Assembly (NCBI GenBank): GCA_036186865.1
Contig: AP025053.1
Span: 11,155,878-11,219,877, forward strand
Direction: 5' to 3'
Source of the DNA: Eustoma russellianum
Taxonomy: Eukaryota; Streptophyta; Magnoliopsida; Gentianales; Gentianaceae
Length of the DNA stretch: 64,000 bases
In this document: positions 10,541 through 21,027 of the stretch, piece after piece
Layout of the letters: each line of letters begins with the position of its first letter
Position numbering within the stretch: position 1 is the first letter of the stretch
Position numbers and translations under genes: made by a program
Notes under the pieces: model-generated
Databases searched by the model: none
What the model was told of the DNA's origin: nothing
The model's input: only the letters and a program-made list of their open reading frames with translations

Positions 10541-10760
10541 TGTAGAGAAAAGGGGGTTTGAGTAATTTCAAAATAAGTGACTTAAATGCATGGTATATAC
10601 ATAAATGTGCATGATATATACATGTACGCATGATACATTGCTATTACTTGCCTTATTTAGCTTATATATAATGTTGCCGGACTAACGAGCCATGAAGCGT
10701 TAAAGCTTACATCATATGGCAAACATTTGTTGTGTTTATACTATTTTCAGGTGCCACCAT

Positions 10761-10812
10761 TAATGAACTAAACTAGTTCATTAAGTGAAGTACTTAGTTT
10801 ATTAAACTAAGT
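10761..10812 (+). repeat. Paired palindromes in Sirevirus LTR
   Basis: TAATGAACTA-AAC-TAGTTCATTA (10761-10783) is followed by ACTTAGTTTA-T-TAAACTAAGT (10792-10812). Similar palindromes occur at the same position in the LTRs at 16150 and 45293. Confidence 0.85.
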
Positions 10813-11825
10813 AGTTCATTAAAGGAAGCCACATTTGGAAAAGGCACAAAGGCAACAAGGCTAAGGAAGGAAAGTTCTCTCCTCCTCTCCTTATTAAATA
10901 TACATGCCATACATACATATATATACATATATTTTCAGATTTTTTGAAAAATGCACATACACATGTATTCCAACGTACTACCGACACGTTATATATTTTA
11001 CGTGCGTACGTTAACGTCACACCATCATACTTAACTCATATTTATGAGTATATTCAGGTCTTATATCTTATGATATAAGTCATGGTGATGACAAATTAAA
11101 TACGACACGTTAAAAGGTTCTAAACCAAAAATTGTCGTATCGGGCGAATACTGAAACTTCTCTAGCGTGTCCCGTACTTGCCATAAATAAATGGCCAGCC
11201 CCTATACTTCAAAAATCATCATAAATTTCGTGGCCTACATGATATTTTCAGCCAAAAATACTTTCCAAGTTGGCACACACAAATCACCCTATATTAAGGC
11301 CAAAATGTGAAGATTCCAATTTTAATTTTGACACATGATAAATGGCGCCACTTTAGACCAGCCAAGTGCTGAGATTTAAAGTATATATATTATATATATT
11401 ATATGTAACATAATATATATAAGTGCAAAAAGTTGGAATATAATTAGAGAAAAATCGGGTAATCGATAAATATTGAAAATCGGTTTTCTACGCACACAAC
11501 ATATGGAACGTTTTTGGTACATCATATGACACGTATCTAGACACTTTTTACATATGTTATACATCTTAAAGTGTTCTAGAAAATTAAATTAAGGGCTGAT
11601 TGGAATATAACATGTGTGTATTATTAAATATGCACTATTTTACAAAGTTAGCAAAAATAAATTTCAGCACATGCACATACATTGTCTAACGCCTATATAG
11701 CTGAGATGAAGCTTATTTGGAGCCTTGTAGGCATATTGATTGGTCAAGAATCAATCATAAAATGTTGGTGAATTAAAGAGAGAATCTACAAATGGTAAGA
11801 TTTCAAACTTTGTCTCACTTATAAC

Positions 11826-12161
11826 ACATGCTGAAAATTTCAGCATGTTAAACCATGGCTTGCCGAGACATATTTTATCATCTTAAATTATGTGATTGTT
11901 TGGAAGAAGAAATGGAAGCATTTTAAATATTTTTCAAAGCCATAAATAGTGATATCTTCAATATCACACATGCTGAAATTTTTCAGCATGTGTAGTATGT
12001 ACAATGGCCGAAAATGAGGCCAAGTGGGAGTTCAAATTTCATTCCAAATTGATAAAGATAATTGCTATCAATTTATGATTTATTTTAAAAAGAAAAATAA
12101 AAAAGAAATGGTAATATTTTGAACTTTATCTCCATGAATCACATGCTGAAAATTCAGCATG
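11826..12161 (+). repeat. Repeated CATGCTGAA/TTCAGCATG hairpins in Sirevirus LTR
   Basis: Three inverted repeats share one core: 11826-11848 (ACATGCTGAAA-A-TTTCAGCATGT), 11966-11993 (13-bp arms) and 12142-12161 (9-bp arms). They are spaced about 140-175 bp apart, each after a purine-rich and poorly conserved stretch. Two more lie at matching places in the LTR at 16150 (17437-17460, 17573-17596). Confidence 0.85.
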
Positions 12162-13570
12162 GTATATGTTCATAATGGCCGAATTTTTGCTTGGTTGGGA
12201 AGAAATTTTGTCTTGCAACATTTATGTGACAATCTTGAGCTTTATAGAAATTATTTTGTGATTGATATTGGCACATGATTAAGTGATATATTCAGATTTT
12301 TCCAAGTCATCAATGATGACAACATCCAACAAATCATGAAGTGCCAAGTAAGCAAAGCTTAAATGATCATCCAATAAGAAGATGCCAAGTAAGCAAGATC
12401 ATGTCACAATGATGTCTTACATTCTTTCAAGGACTTAGAAGATAATTTTCAAGAGGGGGAGGCACCAAGGGTGGACGGCTGCACCAAGCTTAAAAGGAAA
12501 GAAGTTGAGCAAAAACAAGAGAAGTACAAGCATTGCAAAACAAGTGATCAAAAAAAACGCCTAAGCCTCTTCTTCTACACTCTCTTTCTTTCTTTCTTCT
12601 TGTAAGCCTATTGTATTCATATCTTTCAATCTTGAATAGGCTTGATATAGACCACCACATATTCCATATCTTTGTAAAAGATTGATCAAGGTGTGATCAA
12701 TCTTCATTCTTGCGAGGTGGTGGTGTTCATGCGTATTGTATTCAACGTACAAGGTTTGTAAAGGGTTAGAGTTGGTGTGTAACTCCATCAACCCTGTGGT
12801 AAGGTGTATTGCGTGTGTGTGTTTAGTGTGAACCAGGGAAGGTGTTCCTTGAAGACTGGAGTAGGTTGTTTATAACCGAACCAGTATAAAATTCTTGGTG
12901 CCATTTACTTTCAGCATTTACTTTCTGTTACTGCACAGTTTACTCTTTTTTTTGGCGTTCGTAAAAATAGTAAACGACTTTTAAAAATCACAAACATTTC
13001 CAGAAACATAGCCACACGTTCTAGGGTTAATTCGGCACAAGTTTCAACCCTTTTGGATAAGTATAAGTCGATCCAACATCAAAAGTTCTGAGACTACTGC
13101 AGTCTGATTTTCAGACTTGCAAAGGTTGAGACTTTGATTGTAATTGACCTACTTCCCAAATGAATTTTGCAAAACTGTTTCAACCCACTTAAATATAGTA
13201 TATAAAGAGTTAGTGGTTAAATTTTCAGAGCATTTGGACTTACACACAAGTAGGAATAAATTTTCAAAACCATCTACCGTTTCTGACAGATTCACGCAAT
13301 CTGATCACCAACGGTTTTTGAAGGGGTTAAAGGTTGAATTTTAATTTGAAATTTTTAGGGGACTCTCATAACATCTGAGGCTAAGTTCTCTCAAAATTTC
13401 AGAATTTTTGGAGACCTATAACCTGGTTTTAAAAACGTTTTAAAACTGGTCCTGAAAATAGAATCTTTTTTCAGAAGTTGAGTTGTTTAGGTTTAAACAA
13501 ATTTTAAAAACCACACTTTCCGCACCACCTATTCAACCCCCCCTTCTAGTGGTGCCTTGCAGATCCTACA

Positions 13571-13862
13571 ACACTGTTTCTGACAGATTGCGCTATCTGA
13601 CCACAAACGATTTTTCAAAGGGTTAAAGGTTGAATTTTGATCTGAAATTTTTAGGAGATACTCAGAACATCTGAGACTACAATCTCTCCAAATTGCAGAA
13701 TTTTTGAAGGCCTGTAACCTCGTTTTTGAAACATTGCAAAACAGGATCTGAAAACAGAAACTGTTTTCAGAAGTTGGGTTTTTGGGTCAAAACATTTTAA
13801 AAACCAAATTTTCTGCATCCACTATTCAACCCCCCTTCTAGTGGTGCCTTACAGGTCCTACA
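13571..13862 (+). repeat. 5'-truncated Sirevirus LTR
   Basis: It resembles the last ~290 bases of the LTRs ending at 13570 and 18995 (CTGACAGATTGCGC..., TTCAACCCCCCTTCTAGTGGTGCC, GTCCTACA). It serves as the remnant 5' LTR of the gag-only element that follows. Confidence 0.88.
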
Positions 13863-13864
13863 AG

Positions 13865-13882
13865 TGGTATCAAAGCCCAGGC
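13865..13882 (+). promoter_or_regulatory. Primer binding site (tRNA-Met type)
   Basis: TGGTATCAAAGCCCAGGC starts two bases after the LTR end CCTACA. It has one mismatch to the usual TGGTATCAGAGC. Confidence 0.88.
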
Positions 13883-13918
13883 ACACTCACGACAAGGAGA
13901 TCCAACGATCTTAGCGAG

Positions 13919-15850
13919 ATGACAGCCACTAGCTACAAAACCGAGCAAGAAGAAATGTCAACCGTAAGGCCTCCTCTTTTCGATGGTGAGTCTTTTATTC
14001 AATGGAAACTTAGAATGAAACTTTTCTTAATGGCCATTGATATAGACCTATTGTCCATTATAGAAAATGGTCCTTTTGTCCCTTGTAAGTTATCTATTGT
14101 TGATGGTGTCACACTAGAGGTTATAAAAACGAAACAAGAATATGATAGTGATGAAAAAAAGAGACTAAGTATGAAAGCTAGAGCCATGCAATTACTGTTA
14201 AATGGACTAAGCAAGAGTGAATCTACTTACGTATCTAATTGCCTCTAGTGCCCAAAAGATGTGGAGAATTCTTGTGATGAAACATGAAGGGACTAGCCAA
14301 GTAAAGGAGTCTATGATTAATATGCTTATGTCCACACTTGAGTCTTTTAAATTATTGCCAAATGAATCTATTATTGACATGGATCTAAGGTTGACTAACA
14401 TTTACATTTCTCTTGAATATCTTGGAAAGGTATTCTCTTTGCAGGAGAAGGTGTAAAAAGTGCTAAGAAGTCTCCCATCCAAATGGGATTCAAAAGTTAC
14501 TGCAATCGAAGAAAGTAAGGATACTAAATCGATAAAAATGGAGGAATTGATCGGATCATTAAAGGTATATGAAAACAAACTAACTTTAAGAAATTCTGAA
14601 TCCATTTCTAAAAATGATAAGGCCATAGTGTTTAAATCAAATGAATACGTCTCTACCTCTTATGATCGCGTAGATGATAGTGACATAGATTCCGATGACG
14701 AAGATTTAATCACGATGGCTAAAAGATTAAGAAAGATCTTGAGAAAATCGATCAAAAATAAACATAAGCCTACTTCATCTAAGGATCATAGAAATACAAA
14801 CAATGAAGACGTAAAGTGCTATAAATGCGAGAAACTTGGACACATGTCATATGACTGCCTAAACAAGGACAAACAAACGAACAAATACCTTGACAAGGAT
14901 CAGATCAAAACTAGACTCATCTCAGAACCTAACAAAGGAGAAGAGCCTTCAAAGCCTCCACTTGGAGTGATTCATTTGACTCTGAGACTGACGATACGGA
15001 AGAATAAAAGGCACAAGTATGCTTTACATCTAAGGCATGAAATGAGGTATCTTCTGACTCTGATTCTGAATCTTCTTATGATGATTTATTTAGTCAATAT
15101 TTAGAGTTGCATAAGTTCTCAAAGACTCTTGCAAAAGAAAAGAAATGATTAATTGAAGACAAGAAGTTGTTAGAATCTTCTAACACGAACCTTTTTTCTC
15201 AATTAAACGATTCAAAAGAAGAGTCGTCTTGCATAATCAATGCATTAAAATCCGAGGTCACATCATTAACGAAACAAAACAATGAAATGAAATCCGAGAT
15301 TTCAAATTTGAAATCAAGGAATATAGATCTAGAAAAAATGGTGAAACAATTCGACACAGGTAAAAACATGCTAGATCGCATCATTTCGTCACAAAAGTAT
15401 GATACCGACAATACTGGATTAGGATACATTGAGAAAAATGAGAAGTTAAATAAGGCAACCAAATTCATTCCATCTAAGAAAATAGATGCATCTAAGACAT
15501 ATGTGGCGCCTAAGAAGACGCCTAGATCCCCCTATGTCATTTCAACGTGCTTCATCTTCATATCATATGAGATATGATTTTGCGCTGTACAAATATGAAA
15601 AGAAGCCATTGATGCATATGAGAAATCCATATCATAAAATGCATCTAGATCACACCCCGTGCATGCAAACCAAAATGCTTATCAAAAACAAAGATCATAC
15701 TATGTGCATAATGGCATTCTCGGCCAAAGGCCAAACAGATTTGCACCGCACATCTATTATATTGCATCTTCATCTCCTTTCTCACCTTTTGGAAGACCTA
15801 GAAAGGTCACCCAAATTTGGGTACCAAAAAGGACATTTGCAAAGGGTTGA
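13919..15850 (+). pseudogene. Sirevirus-like gag with CCHC zinc knuckle
   Basis: The start is the ATG of MTATSYKTEQEEMSTV, 55 bases after the primer site. It continues with RPPLFDGESFIQWKLRMK, the UBN2-type capsid region (MKHEGTSQVKESMINMLM, LPSKWDSKVTAIEE), a CCHC knuckle (CYKCEKLGHMSYDC) near 14818-14859, a coiled-coil region (about 15160-15400) and the pre-protease motif TQIWVPKRTFAKG near 15810. Frame breaks occur near 14240, 14456 (TAA) and 15104, and again near 15540. Gag would form the particle and bind RNA. As in other such elements it probably relies on an autonomous relative for enzymes. Confidence 0.88.
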
Positions 15851-15964
15851 ATAAATAACCCTCAAGAACGCACTTTTGATATTATTGCACAATACACTTG
15901 AAATGCATGATTTTTGTTGTTATACAAATTGCTATTTCTTACATGCACGTTTGATTTTATTTCC

Positions 15965-16149
15965 AAAATAAAGGGGGAGAGAGTGCATGATTTAAGGGGG
16001 AGAGATGAGAGACGAGAGTGATTGATTGCACAAATCAAGGGGGAGAAAATTCAAAATTCGAAATTTGAATTTGTGCACGATTGGAGGGGGAGCGATTAAA
16101 TTTAAATCATGCACTAAGATTATTTTGTAAATCATAAACAGGGGGAGAT
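15965..16149 (+). promoter_or_regulatory. Multiple polypurine tracts of gag-only Sirevirus
   Basis: GGGGGAG motifs lie near 15970, 15993, 16039, 16086 and 16141, the last abutting the LTR at 16150. The order matches 10340-10540. Confidence 0.87.
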
Positions 16150-18995
16150 TGTTGAGAAAAAGAGTTTGAGTGATTCACGAAAATGCATGATTTAAATAAC
16201 ATGTGCTAAAGAAATACATGACACATTTTATGACTTGACACGTTTTTGCGACAAACTTGCCTTATATACTTTATATATAATGTTGCCGTACTAACAAGCC
16301 ATGAAGCTTTAAAGCTTACATGAAATGGCAAAGATTTGTTGTGTTTGAACTATTTTCAGGTGCCACCATTAATGAACTAAACTAGTTCATTAATTGAAGT
16401 ACTTAGTTAAATGAACTAAGTAGTTCATTAAATGGAGATATATTTGGAAAAGGCATGAAGGCAACAAATTGAAGAATGGAAAGTCTCCTCCCACCTCTTC
16501 ACACGTTTTCACATATATATATATATATGTATATATATATTCAGATTTTTTTAAAAGGCACTATACACATATATTCCAACGTACTACCGACACGTTATAT
16601 ATATTACGAACGTACGCCAACGTCACACCACTATACTTACATCATATTTATGAACATTCAGGTCTTATGTCATATGATATAAGTCATGGTGATGACAAAA
16701 TTATTACGACACGTTACAAGGTTCTAAACCAAAAATTGTCGTATCGGGTGACTACCGAAACTTCGCCAACGTGTCACGTACCTACCATATATAGATGGCC
16801 AGCACCTACACTTGAAAAATAGCCACAAATTTCGTGGCTTACATGGTACACTCAGGTATAAAATTATTCCATGTAAGCACACACAAATCACCCCCAATTA
16901 AGGCCAAATTGGGGAGATTCTAAATTCATCTTTTAAGCACATGGGGGCGCCACTTTAATGAGCCATTAGAGCTGAATATTAAAGTCATTTTATGTATATT
17001 ATGTGTGATATAATATATATACATATATAACATGTGCAAAAAGTTGGAATATAATCGGAGAAAAATCGCGTAATCGACAAAAATCGAAAATTCGATTTTC
17101 TACTAACACAACACATGGAACGTTTTTGGCATGACATGTGAGATGTATCTAGACTTATTTTACATATTCAATATATACTAAAGTGTTCTAGAATATTCAA
17201 ATTATGGCTGATTGGAATATTCCATATGTGTATAATAAATTGTGCACTATTTTACAAAGTTTACAAAAATAAATTCAGCACATGTTCTAGATGAATATAC
17301 ACGCCTACTCAGCCTTGGTGGAGCCTATGTGGAGCTTAGTTGGCATCGCAATTGGTGGAGAATAAGCCACAAAAGGTTAGTGACATAATGGAGGAAGCTA
17401 CACAAGGTAATATTTCAAACTTTGTTACAAATGTAACACATGCTGAAAATTCAGCATGTGTGAGTTAATGGTGGCTGAATTTTGTCTCTTAAATGTGATC
17501 AATTTGCTTCTCAATATTCAAGGGATTGATGTGTAATAATATGGTAACAATTTCAAAGCCTTGAGATCATTGCACATGCTGAAAAATCAGCATGTGTTAC
17601 AATAGGTGCTGGCCGTTTTCTATGACATAATGAAGACTAATTTACTTTCCAAATTAGTAGGGATTGATTGTATGCTATTTGGAAATATCTTTACTATTAT
17701 TTTGGCACATGTTTTAGATGATATTCTCAGATTTTTACAGTCATGAAGTGATGACAAATCTCATTCAATCAAGGAGTGCCAAGTAAGCAAGGCCAAGAAA
17801 ATCATCCAATCAAGTTGTGCCAGGTAAGCAAGTTGCTATCACATCTATGCAATGCATTCTTCCAAGGACTTAAAAGAGGATTCTCAAGATGAAGAAAACC
17901 CTAGACGGGGTGGTCAACATGATTAAAAGGAGAAGAGATTTAGCAAACAAAAGCAAGACAATTCTCATAATCTCACAAGTGCAAAAATTGTCTTCTACTC
18001 TCTTCTTCTACATTTCTTTCTTCTTCTTCTTCTTCTTCTCTCAAGCTTATTGTTCTTATATTCATATATATTGAATAGGCTTTGTATAGACCACCATACA
18101 CGCTCATTATTGTAAAAGGTTGATCAAGGTGTGATCAATCCTTCATCCGTTCGGTGGTGTTCGTGAAAGGTGTGATTGCTTGTAACATTTGTGTAAAGGG
18201 TTGGAGTTGGTTTGTAACTCTAACAACCCTTGTGTAAGGTGTTATTTTTTTAGTGATAACCGATGAAGGTGTCCTCGAAGAGTAGAGGATGTTGATTTAA
18301 CCAAACCAGTATAAACTTCCTTGTGTTTTTTACTTTACTGAACAGTACTTTCAGTTTCCAGCACTTTGCATCTATTTCGTCGCAATCTTAAAAATAGTAA
18401 AAAAATTTCAAAAATTGTAAACTTTTTCAAAAACATAGCCACACCTCTTAAGTTTCATTTGGTGCAAGTTTCAACCCATTTGGACAAGTATAAGTCATTC
18501 AAACGTTAATAGTTCTGAGACTAGTGCAATCTGATTTACAGACTTGCAAAAGTTGAGAACTTGAATGTATTTGACATACTTCCCAATAGAATTTTCCAAA
18601 ACCATTTCAATCCATTTAAATAAATATAGTAAGGGGTTTGTCATTAAAATTGCAGACCATTTGGAGCTAAGGATTAATCGGAATAAAATTTTCAAATCAG
18701 ACTACTATTTCTGGCAGATTTGCGCAATCTGACCACAAACAATTTTTCAAAGGGTTAAAGGTTGAATTTTGATCTGAAAGTTTTAGGAGATACTCAGAAC
18801 ATCTGAGACTACAATCTCTCCAAATTTCAGGATTTTTGAAGTCCTGTAACCTAGTGTTTCAAACGTTGCAACATAGAACCTGAAAACAAAAACTGTTTTC
18901 AGAAGTTGTGTTTTTGGGTCAAAACATTTTAAAAACCAATTTTTCCGCTTCCACTATTCAACCCCCCCTTCTAGTGGTGCCTTACAGGTCCTACA
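16150..18995 (+). repeat. Sirevirus LTR shared by two internal regions
   Basis: TGTTGAGAAAAAG to GTCCTACA, 2846 bp. It is the 3' LTR of the gag-only element, yet a primer site and a gag start follow at once, so it also acts as a 5' LTR. It carries the paired palindromes near 16370-16425 and the TGCTGAA hairpins at 17437-17460 and 17573-17596. Confidence 0.9.
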
Positions 18996-18997
18996 AG

Positions 18998-19015
18998 TGG
19001 TATCAGAGCGCAGGC
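18998..19015 (+). promoter_or_regulatory. Primer binding site (tRNA-Met type)
   Basis: TGGTATCAGAGCGCAGGC lies two bases after the LTR end and is a perfect match to the tRNA-Met-type core. Confidence 0.88.
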
Positions 19016-19051
19016 ACACTCACGACAAGGAGATCCAACAATCTTAGTGAG

Positions 19052-19255
19052 ATGGCAACCACTAGCTACAAAACCGAGCAAGAAGGAATGTCAACCGTAA
19101 GGCCTCCTCTTTTAGATGGTGAGTCTTTTATTCAATGAAAAATTAGAATGAAACTTTTCTTTATGACCATTGATATAGACCTGTGGTCCATTATAGAAGA
19201 TGGTCCTTTTGTCCCTTCTAAGTTGTCTATTGTTGATGGTGTCACACTAGAGGTT
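19052..19255 (+). pseudogene. Sirevirus-like gag N-terminus, truncated
   Basis: MATTSYKTEQEGMSTVRPP... matches the gag at 13919. A TGG-to-TGA change stops it at FIQ* (19135). Homology then continues (MTIDIDLWSIIEDGPFVP) to about 19255, where minus-strand copia gag begins. Confidence 0.87.
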
Positions 19256-19545
19256 ATCCAAGAGGCCACCATATTGTTGGGCTTGATCCACGTAGAATAT
19301 TTGTGCTCACCTTCTGCAGGTTTAGGAATCATAGCATCTATGAAACCTGCTTTATTCTTCGTCTCCAATGCTCTACGAACTGTTCTACTCCACCTGTGGT
19401 AATTTTGAGATGTGAATAGAGACTGAACAAGAACAAGTGATGGATTATCACTTGGATGTATATACATAGGATCCTCCGTAGGATCCATGGAACTGAAATT
19501 AATTGAGCCAGTGGTCATAGCAACAATGCAATATGTCTCCAACAA
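19256..19545 (-). pseudogene. Copia gag N-terminus (DPMYIHPSDNPSLVLV type)
   Basis: On the minus strand: MTTGSINFSSMDPTEDP, then MYIHPSDNPSLVLVQSLFTS, QNYHRWSRTVRRALETKNKAGFIDAMI. This is the conserved start of a common plant copia gag family. The frame is intact, but the gene is cut after about 90 codons where Sirevirus gag sequence begins. Its LTR and primer site lie just to the right. Confidence 0.87.
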
Positions 19546-19571
19546 TCAATTAACACTTCTTGCTCACAGAA

Positions 19572-19587
19572 TACCGCTCTGATACTA
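19572..19587 (-). promoter_or_regulatory. Primer binding site of minus-strand copia
   Basis: On the minus strand TAGTATCAGAGCGGTA directly follows the LTR end GACA. One mismatch to TGGTATCAGAGC. Confidence 0.8.
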
Positions 19588-20017
19588 TGTCAAAATCCTC
19601 ACAAACAACAATCTAATCTCAACAAGCAATGTGAGATTCTTGAAATCAAGATATTAAGAAGAGGAAGGAAAGAACACTCTGGTAGAGGTAGAAACTGCAA
19701 AGAGAGAAAATAACCGCTCTCTTAATGGAAGCCAAGGCAAAAGCTTGCAATCGATTACAACAGGTTCGGCGCTTATAGCTGAATGAAGTAGACAACATGT
19801 GAAATTACAAAACAGGACAATTAACTAACTCATCTGTTCTACTTATCAAGGGGCATAATTGTCATTTCGCATGTTTTAAACTTTGCTGCCAACAGGTTGC
19901 ATCTCCTTTCTTCTTCCTGGTTAGTCCAGCGCACTGCGCTCTTTCCTCCTTCTTGATCTTCTTGCTTTACGCGTGCTTTCTCATTCAATTTCGAGAATTT
20001 CAGCTCCACGTGCCACA
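19588..20017 (-). repeat. 5' LTR of minus-strand copia, 430 bp
   Basis: On the minus strand it begins TGTGGCACGTGG and ends TTTTGACA (TG...CA), followed by the primer site and gag. The partner LTR is not in the window, so no target duplication can be checked. It appears to sit in an intron of the IST1-like gene remnant. Confidence 0.82.
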
Positions 20018-20612
20018 ATCAACTCTCATCTATTAACTACCTGCCTCATATCTTCTTAATTTGTCTTGTACTTAAGTGTTTGTAGTCCATATACAACTGT
20101 TCGACCAAACGTCAGCTGGTGCCTTCATCCGCATTCCATCTCATTCTTTAACAGATCTCTATGTCTCACTTTTATCTAACCAATTTTGTAAGCTTATATT
20201 CTACAAGTCCAACTTGAACTGTACATTTTTGCCTATCTAATTATCGTATCTTTCCATGCTTTGGTTGGAGTAAACCCATTTGTTTGGCTGCATAATCACG
20301 AGAACAGTTATCCGGTGAATGGCTAACACCAACAGTAAGAGTCACGAGGTAGTGCCGCAATTGTCCCGCTTGGGTAAGAAAATAATATTTGTGCATCGCA
20401 ACCAAAGCACTAGGTCAAAAAGCCATCATAATCCATACTTCCAAGAATAACCGTCAGACCATCTTTTCTTTACCTCTCAATCTCACCAACTCGAGTAAGA
20501 GAAAAGGTGTACTATTTCTTTTGTCCCAAACGAACAGCAAAGCTAAAGATGTTTCCACCAAGTCCCTACAGAAACCTTACACACACAAAAAAGAAGCCAT
20601 CAAGCTAGTAAC
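20018..20612. other. Non-repeat spacer, probable intron of IST1-like gene
   Basis: No coding match, LTR or repeat is visible. It lies between a donor-like GT at 20612 (minus strand) and the copia LTR. Intron or flanking host DNA is the simplest reading. Confidence 0.35.
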
Positions 20613-20703
20613 CTGATATTAGTGCTTGTATCAATAATGATTTCCTCGATAACTTCAGTTTTGCTTCTGCGGACGGGGTACAGGTAGCAAGCTTTTGAAC
20701 AAT
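20613..20703 (-). pseudogene. IST1-like gene exon (KLxTxTPSAEAKLK part)
   Basis: On the minus strand an acceptor (T-rich tract, GTGTACAG) is followed by IVQKLATCTPSAEAKLK and then a donor-like CAG/GTTACT. This matches the IST1 domain segment after VNRT in plant IST1-like proteins (regulators of VPS4 in multivesicular body sorting). It joins in phase 0 to the exon at 30260. One base appears missing after KLK, where the adjacent frame reads IEEIIIDTS. It is split from its upstream exon by the 9.4-kb copia insertion. Short exons make this a probable, not certain, call. Confidence 0.6.
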
Positions 20704-20766
20704 CTGTACACAAAATGAGGAAAAAAAATGAAAAAACAAGTCATATGCGACAGCTAATGACTATTG

Positions 20767-20991
20767 TGTAAAGAAGTATTCGGCACTTCAAATATGCTCT
20801 TTTCTCTATTCCACCGTATCAATTGGTAGAGATATAATTTGACATGTGAGGATAAATCATCTCTAATTTCTATGCTATCCTCTATCAATTAAGATATTAC
20901 ACAAATCTTACAAATCTACAGGTTATGGCAATGATATATACATGGTAAATCAATCACAATCAATGAGTAATTATTTCCTTATCCTTTAACA
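20767..20991 (-). repeat. 3' LTR of minus-strand copia
   Basis: 225 bp, plus-strand ends TGTAAAGAAG and CTTTAACA. The adjacent CCCCTACTC on the right is the minus-strand polypurine tract (GAGTAGGGG). It matches the LTR at 30001. Confidence 0.88.
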
Positions 20992-21027
20992 CCCCTACTC
21001 AAGTTGGCACGTGGAGATTAAAAATGC

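Larger units (their letters stand above)
10541..13570 (+). repeat. Sirevirus LTR, 3.0 kb
   Basis: TGTAGAGAAAA to AGATCCTACA follows the last PPT and ends with the TTCAACCCCCCCTTCTAGTGGTGCC block shared with the other two LTR ends (13862, 18995). It is rich in perfect palindromes, and a T-rich stretch with a TCTTTCTTTCTTTC run lies near 12570-12600. It is followed without spacer by a second, truncated LTR. Confidence 0.9.
13863..18995 (+). mobile_element. Non-autonomous, gag-only Sirevirus-like element
   Basis: This covers primer site, gag, multiple PPTs and a full 3' LTR, with the truncated 5' LTR just before it. No protease, integrase, RT or RNase H lies between the gag end (15850) and the PPTs (15965). 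The fragment at 44077-45292 lacks pol at the same place, so this is a non-autonomous structure that has spread, not one damaged copy. Confidence 0.85.

Noticed and set aside
15167..15577. Separate coiled-coil gene
   Set aside because: It is the C-terminal part of the Sirevirus gag after a frame break; the same region recurs at 44219.
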